A stretch of DNA of 64,000 nucleotides. It comes from Clostridia bacterium. Its GTDB lineage: Bacteria; Bacillota; Clostridia; UMGS1883; UMGS1540. The notes under the pieces are model-generated. The model ran no database searches. It was not told the origin of the DNA and saw only the letters and a program-made list of their open reading frames with translations. Numbering within the stretch: the first letter of the stretch is position 1; each line of letters opens with the position of its first letter. A program made the translations under genes and the position numbers. Location of the stretch: NCBI GenBank assembly GCA_017442155.1, contig JAFSAU010000003.1:62001-126000 (forward strand), written 5' to 3'. Shown in pieces: positions 53,930 through 63,597 of this stretch.

Positions 53930-54472
53930 TCAAATTCCGGTGTCCGAGGTATATTCATCCGGTACGTCTGCAGGCTCGGGTGTACGCGGTGCAGGCGTCG
54001 CAGGTTTCGGTGTGGACGGTGCCGCCGTAGGACGTGGCGTTTGTGCTTCTGCTGTGGGTGTGGGCGTCTGACTCGGCCTGGGTGTGGAAGTAGGTCTGCT
54101 GGTTCCCGAAGGCGTAGAAGTCGGTCGCGAAGCAGACGTGGGCCGTGGCGTAGATGTGGGCCGGGTCGTCTGACTGGGTCTTTCATCATTGTCGTTATCG
54201 TCTCGGTCGTCCCTGTCATCGTTATCCGCTGTCTCCTCCGGTGTAGGCGACGGCGTACCGCTTACAGGTGTTGCCGTAGGCGAGGAAATCGGCGAAGCAG
54301 AGGGCATCGGAATTTCCTGCGGTGTCTCCTCCGAACTGAAAATATTCAGTGAGATTAAAAACGCAATCAGAAAAATCAGAATCAACCCGACAATCGTACC
54401 CATTACCGCTAAAATTCTGTTACCATTCTTTTTTTCTTTTTTTGCACTGTAAGTCCGTCTTTTCTTCTCCAT
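53930..54472 (-). CDS. Membrane-anchored Pro/Thr/Ser-rich low-complexity protein
   Basis: A 180-residue protein with a basic cytosolic N-terminus (KKRRTYSAKKEKK), one membrane helix at about residues 20-45 (VGLILIFLIAFLISL) and an extracellular tail of about 130 residues. The tail has an acidic patch (DNDDRDDRDDNDNDE) and repeats built on RPTSTP and TPxP units. Such tails usually span or thread the cell wall and vary between strains. No enzymatic domain is present. It sits between addA and pyrH with its own promoter. Confidence 0.75.
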   Translation of the reverse strand: MEKKRRTYSAKKEKKNGNRILAVMGTIVGLILIFLIAFLISLNIFSSEETPQEIPMPSASPISSPTATPVSGTPSPTPEETADNDDRDDRDDNDNDERPSQTTRPTSTPRPTSASRPTSTPSGTSRPTSTPRPSQTPTPTAEAQTPRPTAAPSTPKPATPAPRTPEPADVPDEYTSDTGI

Positions 54473-54512
54473 ATGTATTACCTTCCCTTCCTTATTGCGG
54501 TCATCTTTATTT

Positions 54513-54542
54513 ATTATACTACAATTATACCATTATTTGCAA
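54513..54542 (-). promoter_or_regulatory. Promoter inside the 3' end of addA
   Basis: Minus-strand TTGCAA (54537-54542), an 18-base spacer, TATAAT (54513-54518). It would drive the Pro/Thr-rich protein and probably pyrH-frr-uppS downstream. A second TATAAT 15 bases upstream lacks a -35. Confidence 0.6.
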
Positions 54543-57500
54543 ATAAGTAAATGATTTTTTGAGAAATTTCTGAAAAATATTTCTGACGGAGTGCCATTTC
54601 ATAACATTCCATCTGTGTTTTGTATCGCTTACAAATCACATTTTCCGGTGCCGGAGCGTCTGTCTTATAGTCCACTAAAACTATGCCGTCCTTTTCAAAA
54701 AAGAAGCAGTCAATGATGCCCTGTATCACAATTTTTTCGTCTTTATGCGCACTGTCTCCGGTCAGAAGAGAAGCCGGTACGGTCTGGGTAAAGGGCGTTT
54801 CCCGGTACACCCGGTCTGCCTTTCGTATGCGATGGCCCAGTTCTCCGTCCCAGAAGCAAAACAATTTTTCTGCATCTACTGCGGTAGCCTGTTCTTCAGA
54901 CAAAATCTTTTTATCCGCAAGACTATTCACATAATTCCGAATTTCAGGCAGCGTGTGTATTTCACGAAAGGGAATGTTCTGCATAACAAAATGCATCAGC
55001 GTTCCCATCTCTGCACCGCGGATGTTCCCCTCTTTGCACCGGAAACGAGGCGCACGAAGCTCAGCCGACCTATAGAGCGGTAGGGTTATTTCGTCCCCTT
55101 CTTCTTTGAGGCGTTTATACTCCGTCACTGATATTTTGGAAGGAATTTTCTGCAAATCCGGTTTTGGATAGACAAACTCCAGAATCTGACGAATCCGGGG
55201 GGACGGCGGCAGAGGCATCAGTTCATTTTTATCCGTTTCCGTCCTTTCTGTTTTTTCAAAAGGCGGATAAACAGATATTTTTATGTTTTCGTCCTCCCGG
55301 GCCGCGCGTCCAAGCAAAGTTAGAAAATCGCCCGCATGAAGCACCTCTGAAGGAGAAAGCCCGCCGCGACAACTTTTTGCAAAATCTTCCGCACTTGTGG
55401 CGGCGGTAATAAACAGCCGCTCCTTCGCACGTGTCAGTGCCACATATAAAACACGCAGTTCCTCCCCAACCTCCTCCGTTCGTTTAACAAGCGAAACGGC
55501 TGTGCGGGCCGGAGTATCATAACGAATGCGACGATCGGGCTCAATATGTGAAACGCCAATTCCCAAATCTTTGTGAAACAAAAACGGTCCTTTAAAGGAT
55601 TCACGACTGAACTGTCGTTTTGTTCCGGCCAAAATTACAATTGGAAACTGTAAGCCCTTACTTTTGTGAATGCTCATCAGCCGAACCACATTGTCTCCTT
55701 CGCCAATCAGTTTCGCTTCCCCTGCATCATCTCCGCGGGTCGAAATTTTCTCCACATACCGGAGAAAATGAAACAGCCCTCGGAAGGAGGTTGCCTCAAA
55801 GCGATGCGCTTTTTCAAAAAGGAGCTCAAGATTAGCTTTTTTCACCTCTCCCCCCTCTGCTCCGCTGACAAAATGGAGATATCCTGTTTCCTCAAAGAGA
55901 TGAAGAATCAGAGTGTCGGTTGGCAAAAAGGCCGCCTGCCGACGCCAGGCGCGAAGTTTTTTCAAAAAATCGGCGCACTTTTTACCCAAAGGCGTGTTTT
56001 CCCTTGCCGTCTTTACAACAGCAAAATAATACAGCTGTTTGCGGTCCGCCAAACGAATCCGTGCAAGCTCATCCTCTGTAAACGAAAAAAAGGGAGCGCG
56101 CATGGTGCTGAGAAGCGGAATGTCATTCTGCGGATTGTCAATGGTCTGGAGAAGTGACAGAAACACCGTGATTTCCACAGTCTCAAAATATCCGCCGCCC
56201 ACATCGCAATATAGCGGTATACCTTCCCTTTCACAGGCCTTTCCCAGCGGTGCCGCCATATCCTTTGCTGTTCGCATAAGGACAGCAATATCTCCATAGA
56301 CCGCCTTACGGTAGCTTTCTGTTTTCGCATCATACACCTGCATAGTAAGGGCTTCTTTAATTTTTTCAGTAATCAGAAACGCTTCCGCCTCTGTCCTGAC
56401 AGCTGCCTTTTCATCCGAATCAGCAATGGCAATTTCTACGAAAGGTCCTTCCGCCGCCGGATAGGACGCACCGGGATTCAACCGCTCGCGTTCGGTGTAG
56501 GCGATGCCGCCCACCTCCCGACACATAATCTGTTCAAAAACATGGTTTACGAAATCCAGAATTTCAGGGCGACTACGGAAATTTCGGCTCAGGGTTATTC
56601 GTCGCTTCGGACCGGTTTCTCCGTACGTCTCGCTTTTTTTAATAAACAACTCGGGGCTGGTTTTACGAAATCCATAAATACTCTGCTTCATATCACCCAC
56701 CATAAACATGTTGGGTTGCCCGATGCTCTCCCCTGACAAAAGGGTAAATAAAAGTTCCTGCACATCGTTGCTGTCCTGGTATTCGTCAATATAAATTTCA
56801 TCGTATCGTTCCCGCAGTGCACACGCTATGGGTGAAGGACAAATGCCATCGGGTGTTTCTTCTGACAAAAGACGGATGGCAAAATGCTCCAGATCGCTGT
56901 AATCCAGTATGTTTTTCTCACGTTTGAGAGAAGTGTAAATTTCAGAAAGCCTTGCTGTAAACGCACACAATGCCCTGACATGCGGCTCAGCACGTCGAAG
57001 AATAGCAGCACATTCCGCGGCATCGCAGGTGATACAGTTCATAGCGTCTTCCACCTGCTTTTTGATTGCTTTACGAACGGTTTCTGCTTCATCCGTCAGC
57101 GCACTTTTCGCTTCACGCCGCCTACGGGGCCACGAAAACATTACCGTAGCATCAAAAAGTGAATCCCAATCCTTTCCCTCTTCACAAACCTGCAAAATTG
57201 CTTGTCTGTCCATCTGGAAAACCTCGGAAAAACTTTCGGAATCGGAAAAATCGCAGGCCGCTATCCCGCATCTTTCCGCCGCACCACGCAATTCTCGTAT
57301 TAAGCCATCCATAATGGTGTGAGCATACCGGGACTGCATAAACTCCTCACGGTTTTTCACCGCATACAGTTCTGTTTTTTCACGAAGCCATGCATCCGGG
57401 TCGGGCATACTTTCTGCAAAGCTATAAAGAGAGACGGCAATGTCGCAGAGCACACTGTCATCCTTCAGCTGGCTGTAACAATCTGCAAACTCTGTAAACG

Positions 57501-57954
57501 CCTTGTTACCGTCTGCATACATTTCTTCAAGGGCGCGCCGGGCCGCTTCTGCACGCAGAAGTTTCGCCTCAGTCCCGTCGGACACGCGAAATCCTCCGTC
57601 AATTCCGGCTTCAACAAAATGAGTGCGGAGAAGCTGGAGACAGAAAGCATCCATCGTTGTGATGGAGGCAGACCCCAGCAAAGACAGCTGCCGCTGGAGA
57701 TGCCTGTTTTTCGGGTCATGCATCAAAGCATCGGAAATACTTCCTGAAATACGCTCCCGCATTTCGGCCGCGGCAGCATTCGTAAAAGTTACCACTAAAA
57801 TCCGGTGGATATCCAGACCCTCCTCCATAACACGGCGGAGGATCCTCCCGGTCAGCACCTGTGTCTTCCCACTTCCTGCGGCGGCAGAAACAAGGCAGTT
57901 TCCTTTTTCCCCGAAAACAGCTTTTTCCTGCTCGTCAGTCCACTTTACCTTCAT
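54514..57954 (-). CDS. addA: ATP-dependent helicase-nuclease AddA
   Basis: A 1146-residue UvrD-type helicase with a C-terminal nuclease. Walker A is AAAGSGKTQVLTGRI (from residue 24). Helicase motif II is DEYQDSNDVQELLF (near 390) and later motifs include LMSIHKSKGLQFPIVILAG (near 740). The nuclease signature GIVLVDYKTDA lies near residue 1100. With AddB it processes double-strand breaks to a Chi-like site for RecA loading. It overlaps addB by 4 bases. Length is slightly under the usual 1200, with all motifs kept. Confidence 0.95.
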   Translation of the reverse strand: MKVKWTDEQEKAVFGEKGNCLVSAAAGSGKTQVLTGRILRRVMEEGLDIHRILVVTFTNAAAAEMRERISGSISDALMHDPKNRHLQRQLSLLGSASITTMDAFCLQLLRTHFVEAGIDGGFRVSDGTEAKLLRAEAARRALEEMYADGNKAFTEFADCYSQLKDDSVLCDIAVSLYSFAESMPDPDAWLREKTELYAVKNREEFMQSRYAHTIMDGLIRELRGAAERCGIAACDFSDSESFSEVFQMDRQAILQVCEEGKDWDSLFDATVMFSWPRRRREAKSALTDEAETVRKAIKKQVEDAMNCITCDAAECAAILRRAEPHVRALCAFTARLSEIYTSLKREKNILDYSDLEHFAIRLLSEETPDGICPSPIACALRERYDEIYIDEYQDSNDVQELLFTLLSGESIGQPNMFMVGDMKQSIYGFRKTSPELFIKKSETYGETGPKRRITLSRNFRSRPEILDFVNHVFEQIMCREVGGIAYTERERLNPGASYPAAEGPFVEIAIADSDEKAAVRTEAEAFLITEKIKEALTMQVYDAKTESYRKAVYGDIAVLMRTAKDMAAPLGKACEREGIPLYCDVGGGYFETVEITVFLSLLQTIDNPQNDIPLLSTMRAPFFSFTEDELARIRLADRKQLYYFAVVKTARENTPLGKKCADFLKKLRAWRRQAAFLPTDTLILHLFEETGYLHFVSGAEGGEVKKANLELLFEKAHRFEATSFRGLFHFLRYVEKISTRGDDAGEAKLIGEGDNVVRLMSIHKSKGLQFPIVILAGTKRQFSRESFKGPFLFHKDLGIGVSHIEPDRRIRYDTPARTAVSLVKRTEEVGEELRVLYVALTRAKERLFITAATSAEDFAKSCRGGLSPSEVLHAGDFLTLLGRAAREDENIKISVYPPFEKTERTETDKNELMPLPPSPRIRQILEFVYPKPDLQKIPSKISVTEYKRLKEEGDEITLPLYRSAELRAPRFRCKEGNIRGAEMGTLMHFVMQNIPFREIHTLPEIRNYVNSLADKKILSEEQATAVDAEKLFCFWDGELGHRIRKADRVYRETPFTQTVPASLLTGDSAHKDEKIVIQGIIDCFFFEKDGIVLVDYKTDAPAPENVICKRYKTQMECYEMALRQKYFSEISQKIIYLFANNGIIVV

Positions 57955-60900
57955 GTTTCCGCCTCCAATTCTCCCCAGATTTCTGTAGCATTCCGTTTTT
58001 CAAGATGCCGGAATCCGCTACCGTCATGTGCACAGAAAGACGCAAACTTACAGTATGTACAGGCAGATATATCATCTTTTTTATAAGGTGAAACATCTAC
58101 GTTTCCGGCTTCCAGTGCTGTGAGTAGTTTCGTAACCGTCTTTTTTACATGTTGTTCCAATTTTTCAAACTGCGCACCGGATGCCACGCTCCCCATAGGA
58201 CCTGTTGACCCAATGCGCGCCGGAAGAATATCAGAATTTTTATCCATTGCGGTGTCCATTTTCCGAAGTACTTCCTCGTCCCCGAGCACAAGGCCTTTAA
58301 GTTTAAATTCCTTCCTGTGCATGGTCCTGATTTTTTCATCTTCCTCCATTGGCGAAGCGTCCACCACCGGGTCCGAAAGCTGGAAATAAAGCATTCCTGC
58401 TGGCTTTGCTTCACCACCGATGATAATGCGGTTCTCCGGGGCGCAAAGGGCGGAAATATAAACGGCCAGCTGTAGATTCAAGCCCTGGTATACATCATCC
58501 AGGTCAAAGCTTTTCGCGCCTGATTTGTAATCAATTATCCGCACAAGTGTATCACCCTTTTCCGGGCGAAAAAGCGCATCTGCACGGTCAATCCGTCCGG
58601 TTAACTTAACCCTTCCTCCGCCGGGTAGCGTAAACGTAAGAGGTTTCAGATCACCGTTATCACTAAAAGAAAGCTCATAACCCAGCGGCTCAAACTCACA
58701 TTTTTTCATGTGGTCTACAAGGGCATCAATGGCCGTTTTTACAGCATTCTGCAGACGAACAAACAGATGTGCGTACCGGGGCGAATTTTCCAGCATATAC
58801 GCACTTAGCCGACGGTCAAGCATAGGGACAATTTCTGTAAATTCCTGTCCGATATACTCATTGTCTACTTCCCGCCAGCTTCTCCCGTTTTCCCGCAGAC
58901 GACGGGAGAAAATATCCATGAAATCATGAAGAAAACGGCCTGCGTCAGATGCGCCGGGCTGCATAATCTTCCGTTCCTTTGCTCCCAGCATATACGTTGC
59001 ATAATAGGAAAACGGACAAGCCGCCAGCTTTTCCAGCCGGGATACACTTCCGGAAAGCGTATCGCCCATGTAGGCACGCACCGTTTCTTCAGAAAGCTTT
59101 TGTGTCCGGTTTTTATAGTGCAGAGAAGCAAGGGCTGCTTCCGTTTTCTCCGGCGCATTTTCCAGAAGCCAACCCCAGGCTCGGAGCAGCTCTTCCCCGG
59201 CCACGCCTGAACGAAGGTCGTGCAGAAGATACTGCAGCGTACTGTCAGGCACGGAGATTTTATCCGCATCAGAAAGCCCAAGCAGAAGATTCCTCTCCTC
59301 TGCTTTTGGAAACAATTCCCGAACTCTCTGAAAAATTCGTGAAGGACGCTGCGTTGCCCCCTCCATGCTTGCCGCCGGAAAGCTTAGCTGCAGGAATTCT
59401 GTGGGAATGGTTAAACATTTATAGATAAGGTGTTCTTCCTCGTAAAGTGTTTTGGTTTCTGCGCTGGCAAATTCAAGACCAGCATCAGAAAGTGCTGCAC
59501 GCTCAGCATCCGATAAAATCCCACCGCGCTCCGGTGGAGCCGGAAAAACACCGTCCTGTACACCGATGACAAAAAGGGCTTTTACCTCATATCCTTTAAT
59601 CCTGTCAATGCTTCCGACTGAGACACCGTCCTGGGATGATGGAATAATACCTGTTTCCACCTCGCCAAGTGCCACACGTAAAACATCATAGAGTCGTCTG
59701 ATTCCGATATTCTCATCACCAAACGCATCGCACACGCCGTCAAGTGCCTCAATGAAATCATTGTATACACCCCTGTATTCTGCCGCATTTGCAAAGTCAC
59801 CTTTTTTTTCAAACAGACGACAAAGTGCGCGAACGCGGCGCGGAACCTTCATTTCTTCCAGAAAAGCATAAATTGCTTCACATTTTTCCGCGGCCGATTT
59901 TCCCGCTTTAAGATTTTCTTCAAAGCGAAGGAGCGGTATAACAATTTTACGGCGGGTTTCGTCAGATATCCTCTGCAGTTCTGCATCCTCCTCTGTCTCC
60001 CGCTCCGAATAGGCCTCGACGCGCATATTCCATTTTTCTCCGTTTTTCCATATGTCCCCCTTGATACCCGTAGCCAGCACATAATTTTCAAGACTGTCTG
60101 CCGCATCAGCGCGAACACGCAGAAAACCGGACTTCACATACCGGAATACACTGTCATAGGTGTACCCTTTTACAATCAGTTCCAAAGCAGACAGAATGAA
60201 TACAGTGAAGGGATGCTCCAGGATGTTTATCGTTCTGTCCATAAAAAATGGAATGCCATAGGCAGGCAACACCGCTTCCATGTAACGTTCATACCCGGCT
60301 GTATTCCGGGCTGCTATGGCAATTTCCCGGAACAAATATCCTTTTTCGCGGCAAAGCTGCAGAATCCGTCGGGCCACATGGTGTACCTCCGCAAGAGGAT
60401 TTGGTGCCGCGACAAGCTGAAGCCCATGCGGTTTTTCCGGATATGTTTGGGAAGGATACGAAAAATAGGCGTTCTCTAAAAAAAGAAGAGGATCGGCGGC
60501 TGGACGTGGTCGTTCCAGAATTACCGCCGGCAGAATTTCGGTTCCGGCTTCTCTTGCAATAGCCAGAAGTCTCTTTGCCATTTTTTCGTGTAGCACAAAA
60601 GGCGGAAGGCCGGCGTCTTCCGGATGAAAACAAATTGTGACCGTAAGCTGTACATCAGCTGCAAGCATGGCTGCAATGGCCGCGAACTCGGAAGCATCAA
60701 ACCCGTCAAACCGATCAAGATAGATTGCTGTTCCCTTTAACACATTTTTCTTTTTCAAAAGCGCAGCTAAGCGGTAAAGGTCGTCGTCCCGGTCGGAAAA
60801 ACGACTTTGTACCGCCTTTGTGTATTCTTCATATAAAATTGCTAAATCCTGCAGTTTTTTTTCTATGTGCGGGAGGGATTCAGAGGCTCTTTTTAAATCA

Positions 60901-61295
60901 TCCGGGGAAATATTGTATCGCTTCATTTCACCAAACAGTTTTCCCAGCATCCCAGCCATCCCCGGTTCCGACGCAAGACGCCTGAGTACGGTAAGCCGAG
61001 GCGCGGTATCCACCAGAATTTTCTGCAGGAGAATTGCCTTTGTCCTGCTGTCAAGCCGGGGTAGGGCCGCACCTTCCTCCGTGGCCAGAATCCTGGCGGC
61101 AAGACGCTTGAGACTCAGCACCTCAACACCGCCAAGACCGTGTACATTCACAAGACTGCATATCCGTTTTTCTGCCGTGAATGTAAACTGCTCCGGCGTG
61201 ATAAAATATACATGTTTTTCAGCCTCCAGGGCTTCTTTAATACAGAAGCTTGTTTTTCCGCTTCCGATTTTTCCGTAAATCAGTCTCAGCGACAT
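57951..61295 (-). CDS. addB: ATP-dependent nuclease subunit AddB
   Basis: A 1114-residue partner of AddA. The N-terminus has a Walker-A-like GKIGSGKTSFC (residues 7-17). The C-terminal nuclease motif is IIDYKSGAKSFDLDDV. The iron-sulfur cluster ligands are the Cys in LAACPFSYYATYML and three in CTYCKFASFC near the end. The ATG at 61293-61295 lies in the tail of miaB; a longer frame with only a weak site extends upstream. It precedes addA in the order usual in Firmicutes. Confidence 0.95.
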   Translation of the reverse strand: MSLRLIYGKIGSGKTSFCIKEALEAEKHVYFITPEQFTFTAEKRICSLVNVHGLGGVEVLSLKRLAARILATEEGAALPRLDSRTKAILLQKILVDTAPRLTVLRRLASEPGMAGMLGKLFGEMKRYNISPDDLKRASESLPHIEKKLQDLAILYEEYTKAVQSRFSDRDDDLYRLAALLKKKNVLKGTAIYLDRFDGFDASEFAAIAAMLAADVQLTVTICFHPEDAGLPPFVLHEKMAKRLLAIAREAGTEILPAVILERPRPAADPLLFLENAYFSYPSQTYPEKPHGLQLVAAPNPLAEVHHVARRILQLCREKGYLFREIAIAARNTAGYERYMEAVLPAYGIPFFMDRTINILEHPFTVFILSALELIVKGYTYDSVFRYVKSGFLRVRADAADSLENYVLATGIKGDIWKNGEKWNMRVEAYSERETEEDAELQRISDETRRKIVIPLLRFEENLKAGKSAAEKCEAIYAFLEEMKVPRRVRALCRLFEKKGDFANAAEYRGVYNDFIEALDGVCDAFGDENIGIRRLYDVLRVALGEVETGIIPSSQDGVSVGSIDRIKGYEVKALFVIGVQDGVFPAPPERGGILSDAERAALSDAGLEFASAETKTLYEEEHLIYKCLTIPTEFLQLSFPAASMEGATQRPSRIFQRVRELFPKAEERNLLLGLSDADKISVPDSTLQYLLHDLRSGVAGEELLRAWGWLLENAPEKTEAALASLHYKNRTQKLSEETVRAYMGDTLSGSVSRLEKLAACPFSYYATYMLGAKERKIMQPGASDAGRFLHDFMDIFSRRLRENGRSWREVDNEYIGQEFTEIVPMLDRRLSAYMLENSPRYAHLFVRLQNAVKTAIDALVDHMKKCEFEPLGYELSFSDNGDLKPLTFTLPGGGRVKLTGRIDRADALFRPEKGDTLVRIIDYKSGAKSFDLDDVYQGLNLQLAVYISALCAPENRIIIGGEAKPAGMLYFQLSDPVVDASPMEEDEKIRTMHRKEFKLKGLVLGDEEVLRKMDTAMDKNSDILPARIGSTGPMGSVASGAQFEKLEQHVKKTVTKLLTALEAGNVDVSPYKKDDISACTYCKFASFCAHDGSGFRHLEKRNATEIWGELEAET

Positions 61296-62632
61296 ATGGC
61301 CTCTCCTTGCAGATTCCATGTTTTCGTTTCCGTAATTTTCACATCAACAAACCGGCCAACTATGGACGTATCACCCGAAAAATTAACAATCTTACCGCCT
61401 TCGCTCCGTCCGGTCATCATATTCCGGTCGGTTTTGCTGGGTCCTTCCACGAGTATTTTGAGCTCCCGGCCAAGATACGTGCTGTTGATTTCGCCGGAAA
61501 TACGGTTTTGCACCTCCAGCAGTCGGTCAAAGTTTTCTTTTTTTTCTTTTTCCGTCAAAACATCCGGCATTTTCTCCGCAGGTGTTCCTTTGCGCGGCGA
61601 GAAAATGAACGAGAAAATCGAATCGTACCGTACTTCTTCCAGAAGAGACAGCGTATCCTCAAACTCTTTGGTAGTCTCCCCCGGAAAACCCACAATAATG
61701 TCTGTTGTCAGGGCGATGCCCGGCATCAGTCGACGTGCTTCGTCTACAATAGTAAGATATTTTTCGCGGGTGTATCTGCGGTTCATGGATTCCAACACGC
61801 GGTTATTACCGGCCTGCACAGGAAGATGCAGACACTTACAGATATTCTCCCGGGCCGCCATAACCCGGAGCACAGCCGGATTTAAATCCTTGGGGTGCGA
61901 AGTCATAAAACGAATTCGCGGAATACCCGTATCGCTTACCTTTTCCAGAAGGTCTGCAAAAGCTTCCCCGCCGCCCCGATACGAATTGACATTCTGCCCA
62001 AGCAGCATAATCTCTTTATAGCCGCTATCCCGGAGCATACGAATTTCTTCTAAAATGTCAGCCTCGTCCCGGCTTCTTTCGCGACCGCGTACATATGGAA
62101 CAATGCAGTAAGTGCAGAAATTATTGCATCCATACATCACCGGCACGCCGGCCTTAAAGGTGCTGGCATGCTTTGTAGGAAGATGCTCCGGCACAAAACT
62201 TTCATCATATTCAATATCAAAAACACGCCTGTTTTCTGTCAGATGCTGAAACAACAGGCGTGGCAGAGCTTCAATATTATTCGCTCCAAAAACAATGTCC
62301 ACATGGCGGTACACCGTTCTCAGGCGTTCCACCACGTGCGCTTCCCCGGTCATGCAGCCCGACATAGCTACCACAAGTCCGGGTTTTTTTTCTTTATAAT
62401 GCTTAAAAACTCCAATAGCACCGAAGGTTTTCTTTTCGGCATTTTCTCGGATGGCACATGTGTTCAAAAGAACAAAATCCGCTTCCTCTGGATTTTCTGT
62501 TATCCCGTAGCCCATTTCCTCCAAGAGGCCCTGTAGTTTTTCACCATCGTTTTCGTTTAACTGACAGCCAAAAGTACGGACATATGCTTTTTTATTCTCT
62601 ATTATTTTTTTTACTTCGGCGATGTAGTTCAT
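61286..62632 (-). CDS. miaB: tRNA-2-methylthio-N6-dimethylallyladenosine synthase
   Basis: A 448-residue radical SAM methylthiotransferase modifying A37 of tRNAs. The auxiliary cluster uses Cys23 (GCQLNENDG), Cys59 (LLNTCAIRE) and Cys93 (MSGCMTGE). The radical SAM cluster uses Cys169, Cys173 and Cys176 (CNNFCTYC). A TRAM domain ends the protein. All ligands are present. It overlaps recR by 4 bases and addB by 10 bases. Confidence 0.95.
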   Translation of the reverse strand: MNYIAEVKKIIENKKAYVRTFGCQLNENDGEKLQGLLEEMGYGITENPEEADFVLLNTCAIRENAEKKTFGAIGVFKHYKEKKPGLVVAMSGCMTGEAHVVERLRTVYRHVDIVFGANNIEALPRLLFQHLTENRRVFDIEYDESFVPEHLPTKHASTFKAGVPVMYGCNNFCTYCIVPYVRGRERSRDEADILEEIRMLRDSGYKEIMLLGQNVNSYRGGGEAFADLLEKVSDTGIPRIRFMTSHPKDLNPAVLRVMAARENICKCLHLPVQAGNNRVLESMNRRYTREKYLTIVDEARRLMPGIALTTDIIVGFPGETTKEFEDTLSLLEEVRYDSIFSFIFSPRKGTPAEKMPDVLTEKEKKENFDRLLEVQNRISGEINSTYLGRELKILVEGPSKTDRNMMTGRSEGGKIVNFSGDTSIVGRFVDVKITETKTWNLQGEAICR

Positions 62633-63228
62633 AGTGTAATTTCTCTCCGTCCATCCATGGCGCGGGCCAATGTAATTTCATCCGTAAACTCCAGGTCTCC
62701 CCCCACCGGGATGCCATGGGCAATACGGGTAATTTTCACACCGAAGGGCTTCAAAAGTTTTGCAATATAAAGTGCGGTAGCCTCCCCTTCCACGCTGGGA
62801 TTGGTTGCCATGATCACTTCTTCTGCACCGCCCTCTGCCACGCGGGAAAGAAGCCCTTTCACTTTAATATCGTCAGGTCCAATGCCGTCAATCGGCGAAA
62901 TCGCGCCGTGAAGTACATGGTAAACTCCGAAAAATTCATGTGTTTTTTCCATTGCTTCCACATCTTTCGGGCTTTCCACTACACAGATAACATTCTGATT
63001 ACGCTTTGTATCACCGCAAATCCGACAGGGCTGGGCATCGGTATAACTCTGACAGACCTCACAGAGACGGATATTTTCCTTCACATCCCGAATCGCTGCA
63101 ATCAGGCTTTCGGCATCCTTTTCCGACAGTGCCATCACATGAAAAGCAAGCCGGGCGGCAGATTTGCGGCCGATACCCGGCATTCTTGCAAACGTATCTA
63201 TTAAATTTGCAATCGGCGGTGCGTACAT
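62629..63228 (-). CDS. recR: Recombination mediator RecR
   Basis: A 199-residue RecR. The helix-hairpin-helix is FARMPGIGRKSAARLAFH (residues 13-30), the zinc finger uses Cys56, Cys59, Cys68 and Cys71, and the TOPRIM part has ICVVESPKDVEAME (from about 81) and HGAISPIDGIGPDDI. It acts with RecF/RecO to load RecA at gaps. It is downstream of ybaB and dnaX, the usual order. Confidence 0.96.
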   Translation of the reverse strand: MYAPPIANLIDTFARMPGIGRKSAARLAFHVMALSEKDAESLIAAIRDVKENIRLCEVCQSYTDAQPCRICGDTKRNQNVICVVESPKDVEAMEKTHEFFGVYHVLHGAISPIDGIGPDDIKVKGLLSRVAEGGAEEVIMATNPSVEGEATALYIAKLLKPFGVKITRIAHGIPVGGDLEFTDEITLARAMDGRREITL

Positions 63229-63242
63229 TTCATTCCCCCCGC

Positions 63243-63584
63243 TTAAAACAGTCCCGGAATATTCATCCCGCCTGCAATTTTATTCATTTCGGTTGAAGCC
63301 ATTTCTTCCGCTTTGCGCATTCCCTCGTTGACAGCGGCCAGAATCAAATCCTCCAGCATCTCCACGTCCTCCGGGTCCACTGCATCAGGCTGAATGCTGA
63401 TTTTCACCAGCTCCTTCTTGCCGCTGACCTCTACCGTGACCATACCGCCGCCGACGGTTGCTTCTACTGTTTTTGTTTCCAGTTCCTCCTGCATACGCAA
63501 CATATCCTGCTGCATTTTCTGTGCCTGCTTAATCATGTTGTTCATGTTGCCGCCCGGCATTCTCGGGAATCCACCTTTTGCCAT
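63243..63584 (-). CDS. YbaB/EbfC family nucleoid-associated protein
   Basis: A 113-residue DNA-binding protein. [19 protein letters not shown] followed by [20 protein letters not shown] is the family hallmark, and the tail is Met/Gly rich ([13 protein letters not shown]). The start is the ATG at 63582-63584 with AAGGAGG. Homologues bind DNA as dimers and sit between dnaX and recR, as here. Confidence 0.93.
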   Translation of the reverse strand: MAKGGFPRMPGGNMNNMIKQAQKMQQDMLRMQEELETKTVEATVGGGMVTVEVSGKKELVKISIQPDAVDPEDVEMLEDLILAAVNEGMRKAEEMASTEMNKIAGGMNIPGLF

Positions 63585-63597
63585 TTTTATATCCTCC

